A stretch of 9,393 nt of DNA. It comes from an uncultured Eubacteriales bacterium (GTDB lineage: Bacteria; Bacillota; Clostridia; Oscillospirales; Acutalibacteraceae). The translations under genes and the position numbers were made by a program. The notes beneath the pieces were generated by a model. It worked only from the letters and a program-made list of their open reading frames with translations. It was not told where the DNA came from and ran no database searches. How positions within the stretch are numbered: the first letter of the stretch is position 1; each line of letters opens with the position of its first letter. Of the stretch, positions 1 to 7,458 are shown piece after piece. The stretch spans positions 1 through 9,393 of the forward strand of contig CAKSQT010000062.1 of assembly GCA_934486755.1 (NCBI GenBank), read 5' to 3'.

Positions 1-3000
1 GCGGATATAACATACGCAGCGGCGTGAGCCTTAGGGAACATATATTTTATCTTATAACAGCTCTGTATGTACCACTCTGGAACGCCGTGATCGCGCATAT
101 CCTGCTCCATAGCCTTCCAATCATCCATAGAAACCTTGCCCTTTGCGACAAGTCCTTTACGCACGGTTTCGGTTATTTTGAAAGCCCGTCCCTCGTCAAG
201 TCCCTTATGAATGAGGTATACCATTATATTGTCACGCGTTCCTATAACCTCGGAAATGGTGCATATACCCTTATCTATGAGGTCCTTTGCGTTTCCGAGC
301 CAAACGTCGGTACCGTGAGAAAGACCCGATATTTGCAAAAGGTCGGAAAAGTTTTTAGGCTTACAGTCGATAAGCATTTCGCGGACAAACTTTGTGCCGA
401 ATTCAGGCAGACAGTATGTGCCTGTTTTGGAGTCTATGTCCTCTGGTTTTACGCCGAGAGCCTCGGTTGAAACAAACAGGCTGTAAACATCAGAGTCGCT
501 CATTGAAACATCGCTGACGGGAATGCCTGTATATTCCTCCAAATACTTATAGGTTGTAGGCACAACGTGACCGAGTTCATCGAGTTTTAGTATGGTGTCG
601 TGTATTGAATGGAAGTCGAAATGCGTGGTTATAACGTCGGAATTAACGTCGTCCGCAGGGTGCTGAACAGGACAGAAATCATATATTGTATTGGTTCGCG
701 GAACGATTATCATACCAGCGGGGTGCTGACCCGTTGTTTGTTTGATCTGAGCCTTTTCCACAAGCGACGCCAAACGGTTAAGCTCGGCGTTGCTGAGCGT
801 TACCCCTCTCTTCTCGGCGTAAGCCTTTGCGAAGCCGTATGCGGTCTTTTCAGCGACGGTAGAGATTGTACCCGCCTTAAAGACGTTTTCTCTGCCGAAC
901 AGCGTTTCGGTGTATTTCTGAACCGAGTTCTGAAATTCATCTGAAAAGTTAAGGTCAATATCAGGAACCTTGTCTCCCTTGAAGCCCAAGAAGGTTTCAA
1001 ACGGAATATCGTGACCGTTTCTGTTAAGCTCTGCCCCGCATTTCGGGCATTTTTTCTCGGGAAGGTCAAATCCCGATCCTACGCTGCCGTCGGTGAAAAA
1101 CTCGCTGTAACAGCATTTTGGGCAGACATAGTGCGGAGGGAGCGGATTAACCTCGGAAATTCCTGCCATAGTTGCGGCAAACGAAGAACCGACCGAACCA
1201 CGCGAGCCGACCAAATAACCGTTTTCTTCACTGTATGCAACCAGCTTTTGCGCCGATATATACATTATGGAAAATCCGTTATTAATTATTGAGTTAAGTT
1301 CCTTTTCAAGACGCTTTTCAACTATTTCGGGGAGTTTTTCGCCGTAGGTCTTATGCGCGGTATCCCAGCATATATCGTGAAGCAGTTGATCCGAACCCTC
1401 GATTACAGGCGGATAGTTGCCCTCGGGTACGGGAATCACGTCGCCCGAAACCATATCGGCTATTTTATTCGGATTGTCTATTACAAATTCCTTGGCTCTG
1501 TCACCGAAATAATCAAAATCGGCAAGCATTTCGTCGGTTGTTTTAAGATAGAGCGGAGCCTGATTGTCAAAATCGTCAAAGCCCTGTCCCGCCATAATTA
1601 TCTTGCGTATAACGCTGTCGCTCTTTTTAAGGAAATGCACATCGCCCGTTGCCACAACAGGTTTTCCAAGATCGTCGGCAAGCTCGACCACCTTGCGGTT
1701 AAAGTCCTTTATAACCTCAACGCTTGTTACCTTTTTAAACCTGTTCGGAATTTCAACACCCGTTTTCTTATCCTTTTTCGGCGGCAGAGACGACTCCCTT
1801 ACCATAAATTCATTGTTTCCGATAGGCTGTATTTCAAGATAATCATAGTAACTTGCAATCCTGACAAGTTCTTCGTGAGGCTTTTCGTCAACTATCGCCC
1901 TGTAAAGCTCGCCCTGTTCGCAGGCGCTGCCCAAAATAAGTCCCTCGCGCATACTGTCGAGCTTGCTTCTGAGGGTAATCGGTTTGCCTTTAAAATCGTT
2001 AATATGCGCCTCTGACACCAACTTGTAGAGATTTTTAAGTCCGACGGCGTTTTTAACAAGTATAATCTGATGATACCTGATTTTAGCAAGCTGTTTTGCG
2101 TTCATTCCCGATATATCATTGTTAATATCATCGACAAAGTAGCTCTCTACGCCGTAAATCAGCTTAAAATCGCCGCCGCTCTTGCGGATTGCTTTAACCT
2201 CGCCCGCCGCCGCAGGATATGCCTGAACAACGCCGTGGTCGGTAATGGCTATCGCCTTATGCCCCCAATTATAAGCCTGTCTTATTATCGACGGAGCGGA
2301 CGAAACGGCGTCCTTAGCCGACATATTTGTATGGCAATGCAGCTCGACGCGTTTTTCACCCTCGTGCGCGTCGGTTTCGGTATATTTCTGCAACAATGCC
2401 AACGACTTGACGTCAACTATAAATTCCTTTTTATAACTGTCAAACTCATATTTTCCGTTTACGAGGACAAAAGCACCGTCCTTTAAGGGCGCCAATTCCC
2501 CCATTCGCCTTGGGTCAACAAATTTCACACAGGCGTACAGCGAGTTTGTATAGTCGCTGAAACAGAAACTGACCATATTTGATTCGCCGCGCTTGGTATT
2601 TATCTTTCTTACTTCAAGCCCGAACACTTCGCCCCAACAGCATATCTCGGTATCGTCGCCCGTTATCTCTAACATCGGGCGCACGTTTGTATCAATATTC
2701 CTGCCGTAAAACTGCTGCGGATTATCAAGATAAACTATGCCGTTTTCGGGTCTTGCCTCGCGTTTTTCAAAGGTAATTTTATGTTCGGGAGCCGCTTTCG
2801 GCTTAGGTGTATCGCGTTTTATCTCTGTCCTTTCGACGGGCGGCGCTTTCATTTCAACATCTTCAAGCTGACCGTCAAAGCTGACGGAAATTTCTCTTGA
2901 AAACACCGATTTTATCTCGGCTTTAAACATATTTTCAAAGCCGCTTTCTTCTATCTTTCTGTATCCGCCGAATTTAAGCGTTATTGCTATATTATCGCCG

Positions 3001-3329
3001 TCAGTCCTATAATCGGCTGAGTTGAAATAGCCGTTAAGTATGGCATTTTTAAGGCGTATTCCGTCTATAATATCGGCGCAGGCTTCGGGCGTCAGCGCGT
3101 TTTCCGCGCAATGAAGAACTATTTTGCAGTTGTTGAGCTTTAAAGCAGTTTTAAGCGCCGCCTCGGCCGTATGTATCTGTTCTCTTGTTATATAACTGTC
3201 AGCCGACACAAGCATATCAAGACTTCGCAGTTCTATATCCAGCCGACACTTATCAACTTTTGCCGAAAGCAAATTGTCGGGCAGTTCAACGCTTAAATAT
3301 TCACCGAACAGATCGGAAAACGATGCCAT
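1..3329 (-). CDS. polC: DNA polymerase III alpha subunit, PolC type, lacking the inserted proofreading exonuclease domain (C-terminus cut by window edge)
   Basis: This is the replicative DNA polymerase of Firmicutes, acting at the fork with the beta clamp. I translated it from ATG 3329 to the left edge: 1109 codons without a stop. An OB-fold-like region lies at about residues 230–320. The PHP domain starts at about 327 (HCHT, H331/H333; TDH, H365; YGVE, E395; GSAC, C470; D563 and H565). The polymerase core has the GSRGSVGSS loop, a four-cysteine zinc site (C736/C739, C761/C764), palm aspartates D790 and D792 in PDIDLNFS, and D917 in LKLD. The visible part ends just after the FPKAHAAAY motif, so roughly 160 C-terminal residues are missing. 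The odd point is that the DnaQ-like exonuclease, normally inserted in PHP, is absent. B. subtilis PolC is about 1437 residues; this one should finish near 1270. It starts 17 nt after ispG, behind a distant GGAG. Identity is certain. Confidence 0.97.
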   Translation of the reverse strand, partial: MASFSDLFGEYLSVELPDNLLSAKVDKCRLDIELRSLDMLVSADSYITREQIHTAEAALKTALKLNNCKIVLHCAENALTPEACADIIDGIRLKNAILNGYFNSADYRTDGDNIAITLKFGGYRKIEESGFENMFKAEIKSVFSREISVSFDGQLEDVEMKAPPVERTEIKRDTPKPKAAPEHKITFEKREARPENGIVYLDNPQQFYGRNIDTNVRPMLEITGDDTEICCWGEVFGLEVRKINTKRGESNMVSFCFSDYTNSLYACVKFVDPRRMGELAPLKDGAFVLVNGKYEFDSYKKEFIVDVKSLALLQKYTETDAHEGEKRVELHCHTNMSAKDAVSSAPSIIRQAYNWGHKAIAITDHGVVQAYPAAAGEVKAIRKSGGDFKLIYGVESYFVDDINNDISGMNAKQLAKIRYHQIILVKNAVGLKNLYKLVSEAHINDFKGKPITLRSKLDSMREGLILGSACEQGELYRAIVDEKPHEELVRIASYYDYLEIQPIGNNEFMVRESSLPPKKDKKTGVEIPNRFKKVTSVEVIKDFNRKVVELADDLGKPVVATGDVHFLKKSDSVIRKIIMAGQGFDDFDNQAPLYLKTTDEMLADFDYFGDRAKEFVIDNPNKIADMVSGDVIPVPEGNYPPVIEGSDQLLHDICWDTAHKTYGEKLPEIVEKRLEKELNSIINNGFSIMYISAQKLVAYSEENGYLVGSRGSVGSSFAATMAGISEVNPLPPHYVCPKCCYSEFFTDGSVGSGFDLPEKKCPKCGAELNRNGHDIPFETFLGFKGDKVPDIDLNFSDEFQNSVQKYTETLFGRENVFKAGTISTVAEKTAYGFAKAYAEKRGVTLSNAELNRLASLVEKAQIKQTTGQHPAGMIIVPRTNTIYDFCPVQHPADDVNSDVITTHFDFHSIHDTILKLDELGHVVPTTYKYLEEYTGIPVSDVSMSDSDVYSLFVSTEALGVKPEDIDSKTGTYCLPEFGTKFVREMLIDCKPKNFSDLLQISGLSHGTDVWLGNAKDLIDKGICTISEVIGTRDNIMVYLIHKGLDEGRAFKITETVRKGLVAKGKVSMDDWKAMEQDMRDHGVPEWYIQSCYKIKYMFPKAHAAAYVIS
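2076..2126 (-). other. Linker in PolC where the exonuclease domain is normally inserted
   Basis: These 17 codons are PolC residues 402–418. They join the end of the first PHP half (YGVESYFVDD, 392–401) directly to the second half (YHQIILVKN, from 419). In typical PolC this point carries about 170–185 residues of DEDD exonuclease beginning with a motif like VVFDVETTG. No such motif occurs here or elsewhere in the visible 1109 residues. The reading frame is continuous and both flanks align well with PHP sequence I know from B. subtilis PolC, so this looks like a clean domain absence rather than a damaged gene. Confidence 0.85.
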
Positions 3330-3335
3330 TTTTCT

Positions 3336-3347
3336 TTACAACTCCAT
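3336..3347 (-). other. Four-codon mini-ORF (Met-Glu-Leu-stop) in the ispG–polC gap
   Basis: The ispG stop overlaps an ATG as TAATG. That ATG opens a frame of ATG GAG TTG TAA, ending six bases before the polC ATG at 3329. The GAG codon is also part of the only Shine-Dalgarno-like GGAG (3342–3345), which is 12 nt from the polC start, a long spacing. It may be chance, or it may keep terminating ribosomes near the polC start. No function is shown. Confidence 0.25.
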
Positions 3348-4399
3348 TACATTTTTTTGATTTCTTCCATAAGCTCGTCAAGCAGGGCGTTTTCGGGAAC
3401 CTTTTTCAAAAGTTCGCCGTTTTTGAATATTACGCCGCAGCCGTCGCCGCCTGCAAGTCCGATATCCGCCTCTTTGGCTTCCCCAGGACCGTTTACCACG
3501 CAGCCCATTATTGCAACGGTAATATCCTTGTTTATATTTGCAAGCCTTTTTTCAGCTTCTTTTGCAATGCCGACAAGGTCTATTTTTGTTCTTCCGCAGG
3601 TAGGACAGGAAACTATCCTTACGCCGCCTTTTCTCAAACCTATCGCCTTTAATATGCGTATTCCGCTTTCAACCTCTTTAACAGGGTCGTCGGTAAGGGA
3701 AACGCGAAGTGTGCCGCCGATATTTCTAAGCAGTAATCCGCCTATACCCGCGGCGGAGCGTATAACGCCCATTTGCTCGGTTCCTGCCTCCGTAACGCCG
3801 AGATGGAGCGGGTAACGGCACACCTGAGCCGCAAGCTCATACGCGCGGTACATTTTTTGCGTATCGGACGATTTAAGCGAGAGTACTATATTATCAAAAT
3901 CATATTTTTCCAGCAACGATATATGATACATTCCGCTTTCGACCATCGCCTCGGGCGTGGGCGAGCCGTATTTTCCCAAAATATGCTTTTCAAGCGAGCC
4001 CGAGTTCACGCCTATTCTTATAGGCACCCCAGCGTTTTTGCAGGCGTCAGCAACAGCCTTTACCTTGCTGTCTTCTCCGATGTTGCCTGGGTTTATTCTT
4101 ATTTTATCGGCTCCCGCCGCTATGCTCTCTATCGCAAGAGTGTAATCAAAATGTATGTCCGCAACAAGGGGTATTGAAATATTTTTCTTCAAAGCCTCTA
4201 CGGTTTTAAGGGTCTGCTTATCAGGGACCGACACACGGACTATATCGCAGCCCGCGTTTTGGAGCAGTAATGCCTGTTTAACATTGCCCTCAATATCGTG
4301 CGCGGGAGCGTTAAGCATTGACTGCACCGACACGGGCGCGCCGCTGCCTATAAATATATTCCCGACCTTTACTTTAACGGTTTTATCATTAGTATACAT
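3347..4399 (-). CDS. ispG: 4-hydroxy-3-methylbut-2-en-1-yl diphosphate synthase (flavodoxin/ferredoxin)
   Basis: IspG (GcpE) reductively opens methylerythritol cyclodiphosphate to HMBPP, the penultimate step of the MEP isoprenoid pathway, in the cytosol, using a [4Fe-4S] cluster. The protein has 350 residues, normal for the short bacterial form. An N-terminal TIM barrel (about 1–255) contains VQSM, VADIHF and RINPGN. The C-terminal cluster domain has CPTCGR (C265, C268) and MGCVVNGPGE (C300, E307), matching the three cysteines and the glutamate ligand of the family. The start at 4399 is supported by AAGGA at 4407–4411, which overlaps the rseP stop 11 nt upstream and suggests coupled translation. 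The loop after QSM reads LNAPAHD instead of the usual TNT-type sequence. It serves the same pathway as dxr, two genes upstream. Confidence 0.97.
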   Translation of the reverse strand: MYTNDKTVKVKVGNIFIGSGAPVSVQSMLNAPAHDIEGNVKQALLLQNAGCDIVRVSVPDKQTLKTVEALKKNISIPLVADIHFDYTLAIESIAAGADKIRINPGNIGEDSKVKAVADACKNAGVPIRIGVNSGSLEKHILGKYGSPTPEAMVESGMYHISLLEKYDFDNIVLSLKSSDTQKMYRAYELAAQVCRYPLHLGVTEAGTEQMGVIRSAAGIGGLLLRNIGGTLRVSLTDDPVKEVESGIRILKAIGLRKGGVRIVSCPTCGRTKIDLVGIAKEAEKRLANINKDITVAIMGCVVNGPGEAKEADIGLAGGDGCGVIFKNGELLKKVPENALLDELMEEIKKM

Positions 4400-4410
4400 A
4401 TTGCTTTCCT

Positions 4411-5448
4411 TTAAAAAATCAACGTCCAGATATCCTTGGCGGTAATAAGCAGCATAAAGCCTATCAATATAACAAATCCTGCCGCATGAACCGCCGCCTC
4501 GTACTTCTGCGGCACGGGTTTTCTGAATATCATTTCGATTAGTATAAACAGCAGTCTTCCGCCGTCAAGCGCGGGAAGCGGCAAAAGATTGAATATTCCG
4601 AGATTAATAGTTATAAGCGCCATTATGGGCAAAAGACTTTGCAAATTCTGCTTTGCCGCCGAGCCTATTGCGGCGGTAACGCCGACAGGTCCCGAAACGG
4701 CGCTTATGCCGTACTTTCCGCTTATCAGGTCTATTAACGAACGCCACACAACGGCACAGTAAGAAACAGAGGTCTTAACGGTTTGGGTTATATAGGTGCC
4801 GACATTTTTATTTATACCGTAAACATAAAAATCGACCGTGAGGTATTTAATGCCGTTTGATTCTTCGGTATCAAACTTAACGTCTTTTAGGGTCACTTTG
4901 TCGCCGTCGCGCTTTACGGTAATATCAATTTTGCCGTCCTTAATATTTGTGAACGCATAGCTTAAATCGTATGTGGTGAAGATTCTTCTGCCGTCAACTG
5001 CGATTATTTTATCGTCGGCTTTAAGACCGCTGTTACAGCTTATTGCGCCGTCGTTAAACCCTGCGACCACGGTTGAGGTAAACCTTTCGGAAGGAGCCAA
5101 AACAACCGCCACGATAATAAGACCCGCAAGCAGATTGAACAGGGCGCCCATTACAACAATAATGAATCTTCGCCACGGTTTTTTATTGCAGAAAGCACGG
5201 TCGTCGGAGCTGTTTTCGTCCTCGCCCTCCATAGCGCAGTAACCGCCGAGGGGGACAAGGTTCACGGAATATTCCGTTTCGCCTATCTTTTTTGAAAACA
5301 GTTTATGACCGAAGCCGACGGCAAATTCATTTACTCTTACGCCCATCAGCTTTGCGGCGATAAAATGACCGAACTCGTGTATTATTATTAAAACAAGAAA
5401 CAGAGCAATCGCGACAAGGTAAGGCCACACATTGCCCCAAACATTCAT
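4411..5448 (-). CDS. rseP: Site-2 intramembrane zinc metalloprotease, RseP/RasP family
   Basis: This membrane-embedded S2P protease cleaves transmembrane segments. RseP releases sigma-E in E. coli, and RasP cuts anti-sigma factor RsiW, FtsL and signal-peptide remnants in B. subtilis. Counting from ATG 5448 (345 aa), the first membrane segment carries the zinc motif HEFGH (H24, E25, H28). GALFN follows in the second, then a single PDZ domain (about 120–205), and a third membrane segment with NLLPLPALDGGR carrying the third zinc ligand D295. A last hydrophobic helix lies near the C-terminus. A longer version from GTG 5469 adds seven residues and overlaps the dxr stop by 7 nt. I prefer ATG because about 23 residues before HExxH fits the family. 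Neither start has a clear Shine-Dalgarno. The substrate here cannot be told from sequence. Confidence 0.93.
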   Translation of the reverse strand: MNVWGNVWPYLVAIALFLVLIIIHEFGHFIAAKLMGVRVNEFAVGFGHKLFSKKIGETEYSVNLVPLGGYCAMEGEDENSSDDRAFCNKKPWRRFIIVVMGALFNLLAGLIIVAVVLAPSERFTSTVVAGFNDGAISCNSGLKADDKIIAVDGRRIFTTYDLSYAFTNIKDGKIDITVKRDGDKVTLKDVKFDTEESNGIKYLTVDFYVYGINKNVGTYITQTVKTSVSYCAVVWRSLIDLISGKYGISAVSGPVGVTAAIGSAAKQNLQSLLPIMALITINLGIFNLLPLPALDGGRLLFILIEMIFRKPVPQKYEAAVHAAGFVILIGFMLLITAKDIWTLIF

Positions 5449-5462
5449 AATAGCAGAAATAA

Positions 5463-6614
5463 CTACCACCCACCGATTGAGAAAAATTCATTAACAGACC
5501 GACGCGCCGCCATGTCGGCTTCAAGCACGTCTTCAAGGGTATACCGTTCTTTATTATTGACAGAAAGCAACGCTCTTTCCACCGCGTTTGCAATTTCTAA
5601 AAATTTAATTTTTCCTTTCAAGAACAATTCTACCGCCGCTTCGTTTGCGCCGTTCACCGCCGCGGGAGCGAGACCGCCCGCGTTTATAGCGGCTATACAC
5701 AGCGGAAGACACCTGAAAGTATCTGTATCAGGCTTTTCAAAAGTGAGCGTTCCTATATCCGAAAGGCTGAGATGTTCAAACGCGGTCTTATCCCTGTTGG
5801 GATAGGTCAGCGCATAGGCTATCGGCAAGCGCATATCGGGTGTGCCGAGCTGTGCTATTACAGCACCGTCGGTAAGCTCAACGCCCGAATGGAGTATGCT
5901 CTGTCTGTGGACAAGAACCTCTATTCTGTCAGCACCGACGCCGAACAAATGCACCGCTTCGATTACTTCAAGCCCCTTGTTCATAAGCGTTGCGGAATCA
6001 ACCGTTATCTTAGCGCCCATTGACCAATTCGGGTGCTTTAACGCCTGCGCCGCCGTTACATCGGCAAGCTCAGCCGTCTTTTTGCCGTAAAAAGGGCCGC
6101 CCGAAGCGGTAAGCAGAATTTTTGAAAGCGAGCCTTTGGGCGTTCCCTGTAACGACTGAAATATAGCGGAATGTTCGCTGTCTACGGGGATAATTTTCAC
6201 CTTGCGCTTCTTTGCGGCGGCATTAACAAGCTCACCGCCCGTCACAAGTGTTTCCTTATTTGCAAGCGCAATATCGTTGCCCGCGTCTATCGCCGCAAGC
6301 GTGGGTTCAAGGCCCGCAATTCCGACAACGGCGTTCAGCACCATATCGCAGTCGCCCGCGGCGGTTTCGCACACGCCGTTTTTGCCCGAAATTACCCTTG
6401 TATTTGTATCCTTAATTCTTATCTTTAAATCGTTTGCCGCCGACTCGTTAAAGACCGCAACGGTCTCAGGCGAAAATTCACGCACCTGTTCTTCAAGCAG
6501 TTTTACGTTGCTCCCCGCGGCAAGAGAAGTCACGGTGTAGCCGTTCTTTCTCGCCACTTCAAGCGCCTGCGTACCTATTGAACCTGTGGAACCGAGAATA
6601 GCTATTTTTTTCAT
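5463..6614 (-). CDS. dxr: 1-deoxy-D-xylulose 5-phosphate reductoisomerase
   Basis: Dxr converts DXP to MEP with NADPH, the first committed step of the MEP pathway and the target of fosmidomycin. Length is 383 residues, as in B. subtilis. The NADPH-binding GSTGSIG is at residues 8–14. Metal ligands are D145 and E147 (VDSEHSA) and E216 (MNKGLE). The flexible flap HPNWSMG (H194, W197) and H236 in HRQSILHSG complete the active site, and LGTPDMRLPIAYAL follows at about 256. The C-terminal helical domain is present to the end (IGGW, TAG at 5463–5465). Its ATG shares one base with the cdsA stop (TAATG), and GGGAG at 6622–6626 lies seven bases upstream inside cdsA, so translational coupling is very likely. 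Confidence 0.98.
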   Translation of the reverse strand: MKKIAILGSTGSIGTQALEVARKNGYTVTSLAAGSNVKLLEEQVREFSPETVAVFNESAANDLKIRIKDTNTRVISGKNGVCETAAGDCDMVLNAVVGIAGLEPTLAAIDAGNDIALANKETLVTGGELVNAAAKKRKVKIIPVDSEHSAIFQSLQGTPKGSLSKILLTASGGPFYGKKTAELADVTAAQALKHPNWSMGAKITVDSATLMNKGLEVIEAVHLFGVGADRIEVLVHRQSILHSGVELTDGAVIAQLGTPDMRLPIAYALTYPNRDKTAFEHLSLSDIGTLTFEKPDTDTFRCLPLCIAAINAGGLAPAAVNGANEAAVELFLKGKIKFLEIANAVERALLSVNNKERYTLEDVLEADMAARRSVNEFFSIGGW

Positions 6615-7429
6615 TACATTGCTCCCGCATTTATAAACATATAAAGGACAGGGGCTATCATCAATATGCTGTCAACACGGTCAAGCACGCCGCCGTGACC
6701 TGGTATCAGCTTGCCGTAATCCTTTATGCCTGCTCCTCTTTTTATTGCCGACGCAAAAAGGTCGCCGACCATTCCGAGTATGCAGAATGGCACGGTAAGC
6801 AGCAGCAAAGACGGCAGTTTTGAAGCCGTACCGAAGCAGAGCGCAAGCACCGCCGTTATTACAAGGCTTGATACTATCCCGCCGACAGCGCCCTCAACCG
6901 TCTTTTTAGGGCTTATTGCGGGGCAGAGCTTATGCTTGCCGCAGGTACTGCCGACAAAGTAAGCGCCCATATCGCAAATGCTCGAAAAATTAAGCAACAG
7001 CAATAAATAGTATATTCCGTGGGAGTGGTTTAATATGCCCTCCAAACTGCCGAAAGCAAAAGAAAGCACTATCGGCATACCGACGGTCATTGCTATTTCT
7101 TTAACGCCGTATCTGCTGTGATTTACAAGCGACATAATTGCCGCAAAAACGCAGTATATTACGCCTAATTCCTTAAATCCGAAAGCGCCCGAAAATATTT
7201 TTTCGCCGTATCCCGAAATTAAGAACACCGCCGCCGCGGAATAAACCGCCGCACCTGTAAGCGACACCTTGCTTTTTATCCCTGCCGCATTACCGAGCAG
7301 CTCGTATGACGCGATTATGTTAAGAAGCGCCAAGAACACGGTTATTATTACGGGATAATAACTTCCGCCGAAAAGCACCGCGATAAGCAACGCTATCATA
7401 ACCGCACCTGATATAATTCTTGTTTTCAT
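6614..7429 (-). CDS. cdsA: Phosphatidate cytidylyltransferase (CDP-diglyceride synthase)
   Basis: CdsA makes CDP-diacylglycerol from phosphatidate and CTP in the cytoplasmic membrane, the branch point for bacterial phospholipids. The protein has 271 residues, close to the family norm, with about eight hydrophobic segments spread along its length. The N-terminal KTRIISG is typical. Mid-protein CDMGAYFVG (D153) and ISPKKTVEG (172–180) are family motifs. The CDS signature follows at about 223–253: GDLFASAIKR, then K236/D237, then PGHGGVLDRVD with D250, R251 and D253. The ATG at 7429 has a strong GGGAGG at 7438–7443 with 8-nt spacing. It lies 29 nt after uppS and overlaps dxr by one base. The uppS–cdsA–dxr order is widely conserved. 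Confidence 0.97.
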   Translation of the reverse strand: MKTRIISGAVMIALLIAVLFGGSYYPVIITVFLALLNIIASYELLGNAAGIKSKVSLTGAAVYSAAAVFLISGYGEKIFSGAFGFKELGVIYCVFAAIMSLVNHSRYGVKEIAMTVGMPIVLSFAFGSLEGILNHSHGIYYLLLLLNFSSICDMGAYFVGSTCGKHKLCPAISPKKTVEGAVGGIVSSLVITAVLALCFGTASKLPSLLLLTVPFCILGMVGDLFASAIKRGAGIKDYGKLIPGHGGVLDRVDSILMIAPVLYMFINAGAM

Positions 7430-7437
7430 TTAAGGTT

Positions 7438-7443
7438 CCTCCC
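7438..7443 (-). promoter_or_regulatory. Ribosome binding site of cdsA
   Basis: GGGAGG lies eight bases before the ATG at 7429, in the short gap after uppS. It is one of the two strongest Shine-Dalgarno sites in the window and fixes the cdsA start. Confidence 0.8.
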
Positions 7444-7458
7444 TGTGTTGCCGCTTCT

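Noticed and set aside
1353..2015. A 220-codon plus-strand open frame inside polC
   Set aside because: It lies wholly opposite conserved PHP and linker sequence of PolC and has no recognisable domain. It is a shadow of the codon bias of polC.
2076..2126. A frameshift or sequencing deletion explaining the missing PolC exonuclease
   Set aside because: The frame is open without interruption, both flanks match PHP sequence up to the normal insertion borders, and a plausible linker joins them. A random deletion would rarely be so clean. Assembly collapse still needs a read check.
3231..3239. A D-x-E (LDIEL, D31/E33) near the PolC N-terminus as a possible displaced exonuclease motif I
   Set aside because: It is not followed by the T-G typical of DEDD exonucleases, and no Exo II or Exo III motif follows in the next 150 residues.
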